Position numbers and translations under genes: made by a program. Positions 41,329 to 50,845 of a stretch of 64,000 nt of DNA are shown here, one piece after another (the stretch's first letter is position 1; the number at the start of each line of letters is the position of its first letter). The stretch spans positions 124,001 through 188,000 of the forward strand of contig JADJPY010000001.1 of assembly GCA_016713005.1 (NCBI GenBank), written 5' to 3'. Below the pieces are notes generated by a model that had not been told where the DNA came from, made no database searches, and saw only the letters and a program-made list of their open reading frames with translations. Origin of the DNA: Ramlibacter sp. (GTDB lineage Bacteria > Pseudomonadota > Gammaproteobacteria > Burkholderiales > Burkholderiaceae_C).

Positions 41329-43449
41329 CTACAGGTTGCCGGCAAACAGGCGGCGCAGCACCACATCCTTCAGGCCATGGGCGTCCGCCAGGCCCAGGCG
41401 CTCCAGGTAGGCTTGAGGAGCCTGCTTGCCGTCCCACAATGCCCTGAGCGCCATGGCCAGCAACTCGGTGGGGTGATTGGACGCATGCTTGAGCTTCTTC
41501 AGGGCACGCACGATGTTCAGTTCGTCATCGGTCAGGTCGGTGCCGAACGGAAAGTCCGGCAGCAGGCCTGCCTGCGTCCAGGGTCGCAGCTTGTCTTCCA
41601 GTGCCTCCGGCAGGTTGGAGAGGTACCGCTGCGGGATTTCATAGCCTGCTTCGAGCTTTCCGTGCGCCTTGGCCTGGTGCACCAGTTCGGGCTGGAAGCG
41701 CGAGTCGGCCACGGCGATCAGTCTCTTGACCACTTCGCTGTCGGGCTGCCCGCGCAGGTCGGCCACGCCGTATTCCGTAACGATGATGTCGCGCAAGTGC
41801 CGCGGTATGGTCACGTGCCCGTAGCTCCAGACAATGCTGCTCCTGAGCCCGTCCTTGTTGTCGTGTGTGGCGCGCAGCATCATGATCAGGCGCGCGTCGG
41901 GGAGCGCGTGGGCCATCGCCACAAAGTTGTATTGCCCGCCCACTCCGCTGACCACCTGGCCTGACTCCAGCGCATCGCTGGCCGCTGCCCCCAGCAATGT
42001 CACGATCATGGTGGTGTTCATGAACCGCGCCTTGACCCGTTGGGCACGCTTGAGCGACTCGTTTCCGTACAACTGGTTGATGAAGTCAATCCGTGTCATG
42101 TCGATGCGCGCGAGATCCTGCGGCGGCATGGTGCGCAGCCGCTCGTAGAAATCCCGGGGCCCGAGGAAAAAGCCTCCGGTCATGAACATGCCTCCCAGAA
42201 GCCGCGTGCCCAGCATGTGGCTGCAGGCGATGTCGAAACTCCCGGCGTCGCGCAGGTCGGCACTGCACCGCGCATCGCCCGCCACCAGTTGCCCGTCCCG
42301 CAGGGAGACGTTCGGTCGCAGCACGCCGAAGCGCTTCAGGAAAGCGACATCTTCATCGGTCAGCGGAGACTGCACGCGTGCCGAATCCACAAGGGCGCGC
42401 AGGGTCAGGGGCGACACGGTTTCATCGGCAATGGCACCGCTGTTCAGCAGACTTTGCAGCCCGGTGTCACCGAACACCTCGCGCCGGACGATGCCGGCCT
42501 CAATCAGCTTGAGGAAGCCGTTGACAAACATCTCGGAGCAGCCGTAGAGCCCGCGGTCGAACCGGCCTGTCTCGCGCCCGGCGGTCCCGTCGGGGCACAG
42601 CGTCTCCAGGATGCGGCGGTATTCCGCGCCATGGCGGTCCCGCACGATGAGGGCCTGGCCGATGGCATCACCCAGGGAACCGATGCCGATCTGCAGCGTG
42701 CCGCTGTCGGCCACCAGGCTGGAGGCGTGCAGGCCGATGGCGTAGTCGGCTGCAGCAACCTTGTTGTTGGGTGGGGCGAACACCGTGTGTGTGGCAGACG
42801 GGTCTGTCACCACAAGGTCAAAAAAGCCGGGTGCCACTTCGGCCCCGTTGGGCATGAACGGCATCTGGCGGTTGATGACGCCGATGGTCATCAGCGGCTG
42901 GCCACTGGCGCGAAACTTCTCGACGACTTCGAACACCACATCCGGATTGCTGGAAAGGCTCAGGCGCAGCGTGTCGCCCTCGCCGCGGGCCGCCACGGCT
43001 TGCGCAATCACGTTCATGCCCTGCAGGGCCATGTCGCGCGCAATATGGGTGTAGTTGGTCGAGGTGTAGTTCTGCTGCGCGACCGCATTGCCCAGGTAGT
43101 CGCCCGTCTTCATGAACACCTCGCGCACCTCCACGTTGGCCGGAAGGTGGCCGCTGCGCAGGTCCTTGACATACTCAAGGTCCGGGTAGTCACCAAAGAC
43201 GCGCTCCACCAGCGGGCCCAGGAAATGCTGCTCCAGTTCGGTCTTGCCGACCGGCTTCTCCAGCGACAGCGCGGTAATGATGCGCAGGCTGCGCGACGGG
43301 TTGGCGCGTATCCGACGGTACAAGGCGTTCACCAGCGGATTGGGTTTGCCCACCCCCAGAGGAATTCCCAGCACGATGTCGGCGGGAAGGGTGTCCAGCA
43401 GGTGATCCACGGCGGCATCGATCGTGTCAATCATCAGGGGCGCGGGCAT
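41329..43449 (-). CDS. acetyl-CoA hydrolase/transferase family protein
   Basis: A 706-residue member of the acetyl-CoA hydrolase/CoA-transferase family. The family fold is seen in VLGIPLGVGKPNPLVN near the N-terminus, GIGSLGDAIGQALIVRD in the middle, and the C-terminal catalytic half with GVGGQYNFVAMAHALPDARLI and IIVTEYGVADLRGQ. It is longer than typical 500-residue members by an extra region before the C-terminal domain. It probably exchanges or hydrolyses CoA thioesters of short acids; the exact substrate is open. ATG at 43449 has GGAG upstream. Divergent from the glycosyltransferase gene. Confidence 0.85.
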   Translation of the reverse strand: MPAPLMIDTIDAAVDHLLDTLPADIVLGIPLGVGKPNPLVNALYRRIRANPSRSLRIITALSLEKPVGKTELEQHFLGPLVERVFGDYPDLEYVKDLRSGHLPANVEVREVFMKTGDYLGNAVAQQNYTSTNYTHIARDMALQGMNVIAQAVAARGEGDTLRLSLSSNPDVVFEVVEKFRASGQPLMTIGVINRQMPFMPNGAEVAPGFFDLVVTDPSATHTVFAPPNNKVAAADYAIGLHASSLVADSGTLQIGIGSLGDAIGQALIVRDRHGAEYRRILETLCPDGTAGRETGRFDRGLYGCSEMFVNGFLKLIEAGIVRREVFGDTGLQSLLNSGAIADETVSPLTLRALVDSARVQSPLTDEDVAFLKRFGVLRPNVSLRDGQLVAGDARCSADLRDAGSFDIACSHMLGTRLLGGMFMTGGFFLGPRDFYERLRTMPPQDLARIDMTRIDFINQLYGNESLKRAQRVKARFMNTTMIVTLLGAAASDALESGQVVSGVGGQYNFVAMAHALPDARLIMMLRATHDNKDGLRSSIVWSYGHVTIPRHLRDIIVTEYGVADLRGQPDSEVVKRLIAVADSRFQPELVHQAKAHGKLEAGYEIPQRYLSNLPEALEDKLRPWTQAGLLPDFPFGTDLTDDELNIVRALKKLKHASNHPTELLAMALRALWDGKQAPQAYLERLGLADAHGLKDVVLRRLFAGNL

Positions 43450-43558
43450 GGTGTCTCCAGTGATTCGTTTGATCCATTCTGGCTCCGGGGCTGCCCACAG
43501 TCTTGATCCAGGGCAAGGTCGCGACCGATGGAGTGTCCATCGGTGACAATCGGCGCCC

Positions 43559-44659
43559 ATGGGCTTGCGGCAACTCGGTATCGTCATTCCCGTCCTCAAC
43601 GAGGCGGACAACATAGCGCCTCTGGTGGCAAGCCTGGAATCAGCGCTGGCAGGGTGGGACTGGGAAGCGCTGTTCGTGGACGACGATTCCGCCGACGGTA
43701 CGGCGCAGGAAGTCCTGCGTATTGCCGAGGTCCAGCCCCGGGTGCGCCTTGTCCTGCGGGTCACGGCCCCCGGGCTGGCCAATTCCGCCATACAGGGCAT
43801 GCTCAGCTCGGCCGCCCCGGTCTTGTGCGTGATGGACGGTGACGGACAACACGATCCGCGGGCCGTGCCGGCCATGCTGGCAGTGCTGGACCAGCAGCAA
43901 CTGGATATCGTGAGTGCGGCGCGCGACCTGCACATTGCAAGCCTTCAGGGCAGCCTGGGAGGCGCGCGGCCGCTCTTGTCACGCATCGGCAACGCCCTGG
44001 TGCGTCGGGCCCTGGGGCGGGAAGTGGCCGACCCGCTGGCGGGATTCTTCGTGATGCGGCGGGATGCCTTCCTGTCGGTGGTGAGGCAGCTTGGCGATTC
44101 CGGCTTCAAGCTGCTGTTTGACATCCTTGCGACCGGGCGGCAACTTCGGCACGCCGAGGTGCCTGCCGATTTCCACGCCCGCGCGCACGGGCAGTCCAAG
44201 CTGGGGGTGCTCACGCTGTGGCAGTTCGCGCTGCTGTTGGTCGAAAAGCTCTCGGGTGGGTGGATTCCGGGTCGTCTGGCGTCGTTCCTGATGGTCGGCG
44301 CCTCCGGGTTGCTGGTGCACATGGCCGTGTTGTATGGCGCCATGGGCCTGGGCGGATCATTTGCCTGGGCTCAGGCGGCTGCAGCCGTGAGCGCGATGAC
44401 ATTCAACTTCGCGCTGAACAACGCGCTCACATTTCCGGACCGGCGCTTTCGCGGCTGGGGCCTGCTGCGGGGTTGGGCAGCCTACCTGGCGGTGTGTTCG
44501 GTCGGTCTGGTGGCCAATGTGTCAGTGGCCAGGTGGGCGTACGACCAGTTCCAGGGTTGGGCCGCGCTGGCTGCCCTGGCTGGCATTGCCATGGACGTGA
44601 TGTGGAAGTTCGTGATCTCGGAGCGCGTGTTGTGGCGCAGGCGCGTTCGGCGGCCATGA
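43559..44659 (+). CDS. glycosyltransferase family 2 fused to a GtrA-like membrane domain
   Basis: A 366-residue fusion. Residues 1-225 are a GT2 domain of the dolichol-phosphate mannose synthase type with VIPVLNEADNI and the DXD-like metal site VMDGDGQHDP. Residues about 240-360 hold four membrane helices of the GtrA family, with the typical FNFALNNALTFPD. Such pairs make and move polyprenyl-phosphate sugars to the periplasmic side. The stop overlaps the start of the next gene (ATGA), whose product looks like the periplasmic-side glycosyltransferase using that donor. Confidence 0.92.
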   Translation: MGLRQLGIVIPVLNEADNIAPLVASLESALAGWDWEALFVDDDSADGTAQEVLRIAEVQPRVRLVLRVTAPGLANSAIQGMLSSAAPVLCVMDGDGQHDPRAVPAMLAVLDQQQLDIVSAARDLHIASLQGSLGGARPLLSRIGNALVRRALGREVADPLAGFFVMRRDAFLSVVRQLGDSGFKLLFDILATGRQLRHAEVPADFHARAHGQSKLGVLTLWQFALLLVEKLSGGWIPGRLASFLMVGASGLLVHMAVLYGAMGLGGSFAWAQAAAAVSAMTFNFALNNALTFPDRRFRGWGLLRGWAAYLAVCSVGLVANVSVARWAYDQFQGWAALAALAGIAMDVMWKFVISERVLWRRRVRRP

Positions 44660-47265
44660 AAGCCGCCATGTTCAGGCTTGTGCAGCCAGGGCCTCTGGCG
44701 CTGGTCCTCCTGGTGCTGTGCCTGCCCCAACTGCTGCGTTTGTGCCTGTCCGTGACCGTGCAGGCGCCACTTGATTTCAATGAAGGCTGGAACGCGCTGC
44801 ACGCGCAGGCCCTGGCCAGCGGCCTGCCACTGTATCCGCCGCCGGGCGACTTGTTCTTCAACAACTATCCACCCCTGTCTTTTCATCTGGTGGCGTGGCT
44901 CACACCCACGGGTGGCGACCATGTCGTGACCGGTCGCTGGCTGTCGCTGGCGGGTCTGGCCGTCCTGGGCGCCGGGGCAGGGTGGACCTGTCGTCGCGCC
45001 GGCTGCACGCTGCAGGCGAGCGCGCTCGGCGGCGTGTACCTGGTGGCCATGTTTCTTCCCTACAGCCACTACCCTGGCATCAACGACCCGCAACTGCTGG
45101 CTCATGCCGTGGCAACGCCGGGGCTGGCGCTGGTGCTCGGGTCGCCGCGATCGCTGCCTGCGCTGATCGCTGGTGCTGTCTGCCTGGCTGTTGCCGGCTT
45201 TCTGAAGCACAGCCTGGTTGTGGCGCCCGTGGCGCTGTGCCTCTGGCTGGCCATCTGGCACGGGCGCGCGGCGCTGTGGTTTGCGTTGGCGGGACTATTG
45301 TCGGCCGGTGTCCTGTATGCCGTTTTCGCTGGCGCACATGGTGCGGGGTTCCTGGGGCACCTGATTTCCGCGCGCACCTACGACGCCGCTGAAGCCCTGC
45401 GCGGGACGCTGCACTGGCTGACCAAGACCTGGCCCATGCTGTTGGCCCTGGCCTGGGCGGGTTGGCGCTGGCGCAGGGACGGGCCCATCATGTTCTGCGC
45501 CATCTACGCGGCCCTTGCGGTTGTTGCCGGTGGGTACTTCAAGGGCGGTGCAGGCGTGGACCAGAACGTCTTCTTCGACGCCTACATCGCCTGCGCAATT
45601 GGACTGGGACTGCTGGTGGCCAGGCTGCCCCGTGCCCGCGGCCTGCTGGCGCTGGTGTTTTGCCTGCCGCTGGCGGTGTCGGCGCTGGTCCAGTCCACGC
45701 CCGCCTGGGCGGACTCGGATCACTGGCTGGCGCCCCACCGCAAGGCCGCCGACCAGACGGCCAGGGCAGTGGCCGAACTGCGCCAGCGCACCGGGCCAGC
45801 CGTATGCACCCAGATGGCGCTGTGCTACTGGGCTGGCAAGGGACGTACAGTGGATGCCTTCGGGTATCCGCAATCCGTCCGCGCGGGCAGTGGTCTGGAG
45901 CAAACCTTTCACCGGCGCGTCGCTGCGCGTGAGTTCAGTGTCATCCAGGGCGCCGAACGCTGGGGCGCCAGCACGCGCGCGGTGGCGCTGGGTGCAGGTT
46001 ACGAGTTGCGGGAACTGCCGGGTCTCGGGCGTTGTCTGGTGCGAGACGAAGGCCAGGCCCGGGCCCTTGCTTCTTCACAGCACCAGGGGCCGCGCGTAGC
46101 CGGTCATTTCCAGGTAGCCACGCCCAACACGGCGGCCATTGCTGTCGAACAGGTCGCTCAGGCCTTCCCAGTAGACCGTGCCGGTGCTCGCCTGGCTGTC
46201 CAGTTCCTGGTCATCCACCAGGGCGCGCACGGTGTAGAAGTCCGCGGGTGTGCGCACGATCCATTCCACCGGGTAGTTGGCCCGGGTGCGCGGACTCGTC
46301 CAGCGCCGCTGCGCCGAGAACTCCACTTCGCCGGGGCTGGCGATGAAGGTCTGCAGGCCTCGCGATGTGGTCGCCCGGAACGATCCCCCGCTGAAGAGTG
46401 TGCTGCCGTCGCGCCGGCGCAGCCGGAAGGCCGTCAGCGCGCTGCCGTCATCCAGGTTCATGCCGATCCAGTCCCAGCCCACGGCCTGCGGGTCGAGCAG
46501 GGATTCACTCCATTCGTGGTCCAGCCAGGCCAGGCCCTTCACATCCAGGCGCTTGCCCTCCAGCGTCAGCACGCCGCCGACCCTGAGCTGCGGCTGGCTG
46601 TAGTAGTAGCTTGCCTGGCGCGGCAATGGCCCCTTGCGCGACAGGCCCTGGTCGCCCTGGAGCAGCAGCGGCTGGGTGGAGGACAGCTCCAGTTCAAAGC
46701 CGAAACCGGCAGCCTGCGCCGCCGTGCGGTAGCCGCTGGCCGTGCGCGTGAGGCTCCAGCCATCCAGCGCGGCATCGGTGTCTTTTGTGTCAAGGCGCGC
46801 GACACCAAATCCTTCACGGGCCATGCGCTGGTCGTGCCAGAGCCGGCGACCCTGCACATCGGTCACCGCCAGGTGGGCAAAGACCAGTTGCCGCGCCGCC
46901 AGCCTCGATTGCAGCGCGGCTGTGCCTGGCACCCGCGTGCGAAAGAATGTGATCTGAAAGCCGAACTCGCGGGCACCGGCCGACAGCGCACCGGTGAGAT
47001 ACCACCACTCCGTGCGCAAGTCCGGGTGCGCACCGTGGTCCCTGGGAAACACCAGCTTGCGCGCCGGCAGGGCGGGCGCGCTGCCGGCCCAGGCCAGCGT
47101 CGCCGCGCCCAGCAGGTGACGCCGCGCGAAGCTGGTCATCGCGCCACCTGCGGCGCGCGCACTCCGGTGGCCGGGCAGCGTTCGCTCAGGTCCTGGTCGA
47201 TGGCCGGGTTGCGTCGCGAGGTGCGGAAATCCTGCCGCACGTGCTCCCACCAGTGGCGCACATAG
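44656..47265 (+). CDS. ArnT/GT39-like membrane glycosyltransferase with no stop at its natural end
   Basis: The first 470 residues or so (to about 46075) form a polytopic protein with about ten hydrophobic segments. An acidic N-terminal loop (LDFNEGWNALHAQALASG) is typical of GT-C enzymes of the ArnT/GT39 kind that use polyprenyl-phosphate sugars, and the C-terminal tail is soluble. It is coupled to the GT2-GtrA gene by ATGA. No stop codon occurs where the protein should end; the only in-frame stop is at 47263-47265, after about 1.2 kb that lies antisense to the AttH-like gene and the tail of the desaturase gene. The last 390 residues are therefore probably not a native domain. Either the stop was lost or there is a sequence error. 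Confidence 0.6.
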   Translation: MKAAMFRLVQPGPLALVLLVLCLPQLLRLCLSVTVQAPLDFNEGWNALHAQALASGLPLYPPPGDLFFNNYPPLSFHLVAWLTPTGGDHVVTGRWLSLAGLAVLGAGAGWTCRRAGCTLQASALGGVYLVAMFLPYSHYPGINDPQLLAHAVATPGLALVLGSPRSLPALIAGAVCLAVAGFLKHSLVVAPVALCLWLAIWHGRAALWFALAGLLSAGVLYAVFAGAHGAGFLGHLISARTYDAAEALRGTLHWLTKTWPMLLALAWAGWRWRRDGPIMFCAIYAALAVVAGGYFKGGAGVDQNVFFDAYIACAIGLGLLVARLPRARGLLALVFCLPLAVSALVQSTPAWADSDHWLAPHRKAADQTARAVAELRQRTGPAVCTQMALCYWAGKGRTVDAFGYPQSVRAGSGLEQTFHRRVAAREFSVIQGAERWGASTRAVALGAGYELRELPGLGRCLVRDEGQARALASSQHQGPRVAGHFQVATPNTAAIAVEQVAQAFPVDRAGARLAVQFLVIHQGAHGVEVRGCAHDPFHRVVGPGARTRPAPLRRELHFAGAGDEGLQASRCGRPERSPAEECAAVAPAQPEGRQRAAVIQVHADPVPAHGLRVEQGFTPFVVQPGQALHIQALALQRQHAADPELRLAVVVACLARQWPLARQALVALEQQRLGGGQLQFKAETGSLRRRAVAAGRAREAPAIQRGIGVFCVKARDTKSFTGHALVVPEPATLHIGHRQVGKDQLPRRQPRLQRGCAWHPRAKECDLKAELAGTGRQRTGEIPPLRAQVRVRTVVPGKHQLARRQGGRAAGPGQRRRAQQVTPREAGHRATCGARTPVAGQRSLRSWSMAGLRREVRKSCRTCSHQWRT
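46075..47139 (-). CDS. AttH/CrtC-like secreted lipocalin-type protein
   Basis: A 354-residue exported protein with a Tat-like signal (FARRHLLGAATLAWAGSAPA). The body matches the AttH/carotenoid 1,2-hydratase-like family: HPDLRTEWWYLTG, ELSSTQPLLLQGDQGLSRKG, LAWLDHEWSES and WDWIGMNLDDGSALTAFRLR. Proteins of this family accompany FtsX-type ABC transporters (AttEFGH) and are thought to handle lipophilic compounds; enzymatic activity is not shown. The start at 47139 overlaps the desaturase stop (ATGA). The whole gene lies antisense to the run-on part of the glycosyltransferase frame; the coherent family match makes this strand the real one. Confidence 0.87.
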   Translation of the reverse strand: MTSFARRHLLGAATLAWAGSAPALPARKLVFPRDHGAHPDLRTEWWYLTGALSAGAREFGFQITFFRTRVPGTAALQSRLAARQLVFAHLAVTDVQGRRLWHDQRMAREGFGVARLDTKDTDAALDGWSLTRTASGYRTAAQAAGFGFELELSSTQPLLLQGDQGLSRKGPLPRQASYYYSQPQLRVGGVLTLEGKRLDVKGLAWLDHEWSESLLDPQAVGWDWIGMNLDDGSALTAFRLRRRDGSTLFSGGSFRATTSRGLQTFIASPGEVEFSAQRRWTSPRTRANYPVEWIVRTPADFYTVRALVDDQELDSQASTGTVYWEGLSDLFDSNGRRVGRGYLEMTGYARPLVL

Positions 47266-48239
47266 CCATAGGGCGCTTCCGCCGTAAACAGCTCTGGCGC
47301 CAGACGGCGCAATGCCGGCAGGCGCGACCATGGCACGCTGGCCAGCGTGTGGTGCTCGTTGTGGTAGCCCGTGTTGAACAGGATGGCGTTCATCCAGCCG
47401 TAGTACGAGCGCGTGGGGACCTGTACGTCGTCACCCACATGCTCGGACAGCGACTGCCCCAGATTGGTCACGCCGAACTTGCCCAGAAAGATCGACAACG
47501 CCCAGTTGTGGTACAGCCATGCCCAGAAATCCAGCACGAAGAACAGCCCGGCATTGACCGCCAGCGATACGGCGATGAACAGGGCCTTCTCCCACTGCCG
47601 GGGCCGGGTGGCGGGGATGCGCCGCTGCATGTCACGCGCGCGCCGCCCGGTGGCCCGCTCATAGAACCACGGCACCACCCAGTCCGACACCAGGAACCCG
47701 AACGGAAGCAGGTGCAGCACCAGGATGGACAGGGTGACGGCGCGCTGGCGCCCGGGATGGCGGGCGGTGTAGTCGCGCCGCGCCAGCAGGGCACAGACGT
47801 CCTCGTGTTCGTAGTCGCGCTCGTACTCACCCATGTAGCGGTGGTGGCTGGTGACATGCTCGTGCTGGTAGGTGAGCTGGCGACCGAACGACGCCAGCAC
47901 CAGCTCGAGTGACAGGTCGAACGCCAGCTTGGGCCCGGTCGCACGGAACACCAGCCGGTGCGCGGTATCGTGCAGCAGGCCACCGGCCGAATGCAGCACA
48001 AGCTGCCCGAAAAAGAAGGCCGCCAGGAAAGTCCACAGCACACCTGTGCCCGAGATGGCCCAGGCCATGCCCCAGTGCAGCGCCAGCAACACGGGAATGG
48101 CCAGCGCGCTGCGCCAGTCGGGGCCCACCAGGGTGCGCGCTTGCGGGTGGCGGCGAAGCAACTCGCGGCACATGGCCTGGTGGCGTGCGGCCTGGTGCGA
48201 GGCGGGCGGAAGAGGGCTGCCGGAAGTGGCTTGGGACAT
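47136..48239 (-). CDS. fatty acid desaturase, membrane di-iron type
   Basis: A 367-residue membrane desaturase. The three histidine boxes are HDTAH, HEHVTSHHRYMGEYERD and NEHHT (with HN in TGYHNEHHT), resembling the sphingolipid delta-4 (DEGS) and short-chain desaturase branch. About four to six hydrophobic segments carry the boxes on the cytoplasmic face. The start at 48239 has no clear ribosome site and lies 20 bp after the permease stop, so translation may depend on the upstream gene. Coupled to the AttH-like gene downstream; substrate probably an acyl lipid. Confidence 0.87.
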   Translation of the reverse strand: MSQATSGSPLPPASHQAARHQAMCRELLRRHPQARTLVGPDWRSALAIPVLLALHWGMAWAISGTGVLWTFLAAFFFGQLVLHSAGGLLHDTAHRLVFRATGPKLAFDLSLELVLASFGRQLTYQHEHVTSHHRYMGEYERDYEHEDVCALLARRDYTARHPGRQRAVTLSILVLHLLPFGFLVSDWVVPWFYERATGRRARDMQRRIPATRPRQWEKALFIAVSLAVNAGLFFVLDFWAWLYHNWALSIFLGKFGVTNLGQSLSEHVGDDVQVPTRSYYGWMNAILFNTGYHNEHHTLASVPWSRLPALRRLAPELFTAEAPYGYVRHWWEHVRQDFRTSRRNPAIDQDLSERCPATGVRAPQVAR

Positions 48240-48258
48240 GGCCGGATTGTAGGCAGCG

Positions 48259-50799
48259 CTACCAGTCCTGTCGCACCGCCTGGACCGCGTCGCGCCCGGC
48301 GGCGGCACGACCAGACAGCCAGGCGGTGAGGGTGCCGGCCAGCACGACGGCAGTGCACAGGGCAGCCAGTCGTGCCGCCGGCAGCGAGAGTTCCATCGTC
48401 CAGTGAAAGCTCTGCGGGTTGACCACGTGCACCAGTACCACAGACACGGCAAGGCCCAGTGCCAGGCCCGCCAGTGCACCCAGCAGCGTCCAGGCCGCGC
48501 CCTCGCCGGCAACGATCCACAGGATCTGCCGGCGCGTCAGGCCCAGGTGGGCCAGCAGTCCGAATTCCTGCCGCCGCGCCAGCACCTGGGCCGCAAAGCT
48601 GGCGGCCACACCAAACAGGCCTATGGCAATGGCCACGGCCTGAAGCCAGTAGGTGACGGCAAAGCTGCGGTCAAAGATGCGCAGCGACGTGGCGCGGATC
48701 TGCCCGGCACTGGCGAACTCCAGCAGGTCCTGCGCGCCCGTGCGCCCGGCCAAGGTGCGCACCGCAGCCTGCACGGCAGCCGTGTCCGCACCCGGCTGCA
48801 GCCACAGAGCGATGTCGTTGACCCGCGTGTCGCCGGTGAGGCGCTGGTACGTGGACAGGTCCATCACCAGCGCGCCGCTCTGGCGGGCATAGTCGCGCCA
48901 CAAGCCCGCTATAAAAAACATAGCGGGACCTCCAGCATTGGCGGGGGCTAGAGGCCGATTTTCCATAAATTCAAGGCGGACAGCGTCGCCGGGGCGCAGC
49001 CCGTACAGGTCGGCCATGGCCTCGCTGGCGTACACGCCGGTGCGCCCTGCCGGCACGGACCGCTGCTCGCCCACCAGCGGCAGCGTGCGTGCCGGGTCGT
49101 CCAGCTCACGGGCAATCAGCACAACTGCGGGGCGCGCCGGATCCAGCTGCAGGGGCCGCTGACGCAGCGCGCCGATGCGCTGCACGCCGGGCAGGGCGGC
49201 CACGGCCCGCACGAAACCGGGTTCGAACCAGGCCGTCTCTGCCGTGCCGGTGGCGGTGGCCGTGCGCAGGTACAGCGGCGCGGGCAGCACGCTGTCCAGC
49301 CACTGCGTCACCGAGTCGCGAAAGCTCGCCACCATCACCGTCAGCGCCACCGACAGCGCCAGCGCGGCGACCACCCCGCCCACGGCCACCGATGCGGCAT
49401 GGGGCACGCGCCGGGCGCGTTCCACCACCAGCAAGGCCAGTGCGTGGTGCGACAGGGTCGGCGCCAGCCCGGCGAGCAGCCGTGCCACCAGCCCCGGCAG
49501 GACGGCGATGCCGCCCACCAGCAGCAGCGCCACCGACAGGTAGGCCGCCAGCGGAAGGCCGGCCACCGGTGGGGCCAGCGCGAGCAAGCCGGCGGCGGCG
49601 ACCAGCCCCAGTCCCGCAAGACCCGCGTGGCGGCTGGTGGATGCCGCACCCAGTCCCTTGAGCGTCTGGGCCAGTGGCAGATGCTGCATCTGGCGGGCTG
49701 GCCACCAGGCTCCGGCGAGGGCGGCCGCCAGCCCCAGGGCGCCATAGAGCGCGGCGGCCGGCGCGTCCCATTGCAACGTGGGTGCCATGCCCGGAAAGTA
49801 CCCGCCGCCCAGATCCCCGCCCAGCCAGCGCAGCGCCAGCGCGGCCAGCCCCGTGCCCGCGGCCAGTCCCAGCGCGCTGCCCGCCAAGCCCAGGGCGAGC
49901 GCCTCGGCCAGCACGAGTTGCATCCGCTGGCGCGCCGTCAGCCCCAGCACGCCCAGCAAGGCGAACTGTGCGGCGCGCTGGGCCACGCCCAGCGTGAGCA
50001 CCGAGAACACCAGGAACGCCCCGGTGAACATGGCCACCAGTGCCAGCACGGTGAGGTTGACGCGGTAGGCACGCGACAGGTTGCTGACCCGCTGCGCCGC
50101 ATCACCCGGCGCGGCCACCTGCACGCCGGGCGGCAGTGCCAGCTCGCGCAGCAGGCTGGCGCGGTCGGCACCGGGTGTGAGGCGCACGTCGATGCGGCTG
50201 AGCTCGCCACTGCGGCCCAACATGTCCTGCGCGGCGCCAATGTCCATCACCGCCAGTGGCGCGCCAGGCGCGTTCAGGCTGCCCTGCACGCGCAGGGTGC
50301 GCAGCGACAGCGCGGTCTGCACCTGCAGCGTGCCACCGGGGAAGGCGCTGGCCGCCGCGGCATTGAGGAACACCGCATCCGGCTCGAACAGCGCGAAGCG
50401 GTCGGCGCCGGGACGCAACAACGGCAAGAGCGCCGGCGCGATGGTGGCCACCCGCAACGCGTCCACGCCCAGCAGGCGCAGAGGACGGCGCGCGCCATCG
50501 GCCCCGGGGGCAAGCACCACCACGTCCAGCACCGGGCTGGCCAGTGCCACCTGCGGATGGGTGGCGACCCGCTCGTACAGCGCCTCGTCAAAGCCGCCGC
50601 TGGTGGCGCGCAGTTCCAGGTCGGGCTGGCCATTGACGGCGCGCACGGCCGAGGCAAATTCGCCCAGCGCGGAGGCGTTGATCAGGTGCACCGAGAACGC
50701 CAGTGCCACGCCCAGCATCACGGCCAGCGCAGCCGCGGCGTGGCGCCATGGGTGGTGGCGCAGGGCCTGCCAGGAAAAACTCAGGAGGAGGGCTCGCAC
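48259..50799 (-). CDS. FtsX/MacB-type ABC transporter permease, double-domain
   Basis: An 846-residue permease with two FtsX domains, about ten membrane helices (one at the N-terminus, three in the middle, one separator pair and three at the C-terminus) and two large periplasmic domains, like YbbP/LolE-type or AttFG-type proteins. It would need a separate ATPase; the LolD-like gene at 51879-52526 is the obvious candidate. Residues about 613-631, within the second periplasmic domain, are encoded by repeat copy 5 (NRPLAPANAGGPAMFFIA). GTG start at 50799 with AGGAGG-rich codons near but no clean upstream site. Confidence 0.87.
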   Translation of the reverse strand: MRALLLSFSWQALRHHPWRHAAAALAVMLGVALAFSVHLINASALGEFASAVRAVNGQPDLELRATSGGFDEALYERVATHPQVALASPVLDVVVLAPGADGARRPLRLLGVDALRVATIAPALLPLLRPGADRFALFEPDAVFLNAAAASAFPGGTLQVQTALSLRTLRVQGSLNAPGAPLAVMDIGAAQDMLGRSGELSRIDVRLTPGADRASLLRELALPPGVQVAAPGDAAQRVSNLSRAYRVNLTVLALVAMFTGAFLVFSVLTLGVAQRAAQFALLGVLGLTARQRMQLVLAEALALGLAGSALGLAAGTGLAALALRWLGGDLGGGYFPGMAPTLQWDAPAAALYGALGLAAALAGAWWPARQMQHLPLAQTLKGLGAASTSRHAGLAGLGLVAAAGLLALAPPVAGLPLAAYLSVALLLVGGIAVLPGLVARLLAGLAPTLSHHALALLVVERARRVPHAASVAVGGVVAALALSVALTVMVASFRDSVTQWLDSVLPAPLYLRTATATGTAETAWFEPGFVRAVAALPGVQRIGALRQRPLQLDPARPAVVLIARELDDPARTLPLVGEQRSVPAGRTGVYASEAMADLYGLRPGDAVRLEFMENRPLAPANAGGPAMFFIAGLWRDYARQSGALVMDLSTYQRLTGDTRVNDIALWLQPGADTAAVQAAVRTLAGRTGAQDLLEFASAGQIRATSLRIFDRSFAVTYWLQAVAIAIGLFGVAASFAAQVLARRQEFGLLAHLGLTRRQILWIVAGEGAAWTLLGALAGLALGLAVSVVLVHVVNPQSFHWTMELSLPAARLAALCTAVVLAGTLTAWLSGRAAAGRDAVQAVRQDW
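48908..48962 (+). repeat. dispersed 55-bp repeat, copy 5 (inside FtsX-type permease)
   Basis: GCTATAAAAAACATAGC at the left end and GGCGGGGGCTAGAGGCCGAT then TTT at the right end match the family. It lies antisense in the permease gene, with the reading frame kept open and in the same phase as in the ABC exporter. Confidence 0.9.
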
Positions 50800-50845
50800 A
50801 GCGTCCGATTGTGCGCCGCCAGGGTGCAGGGGTTAAGCTGGAGGC

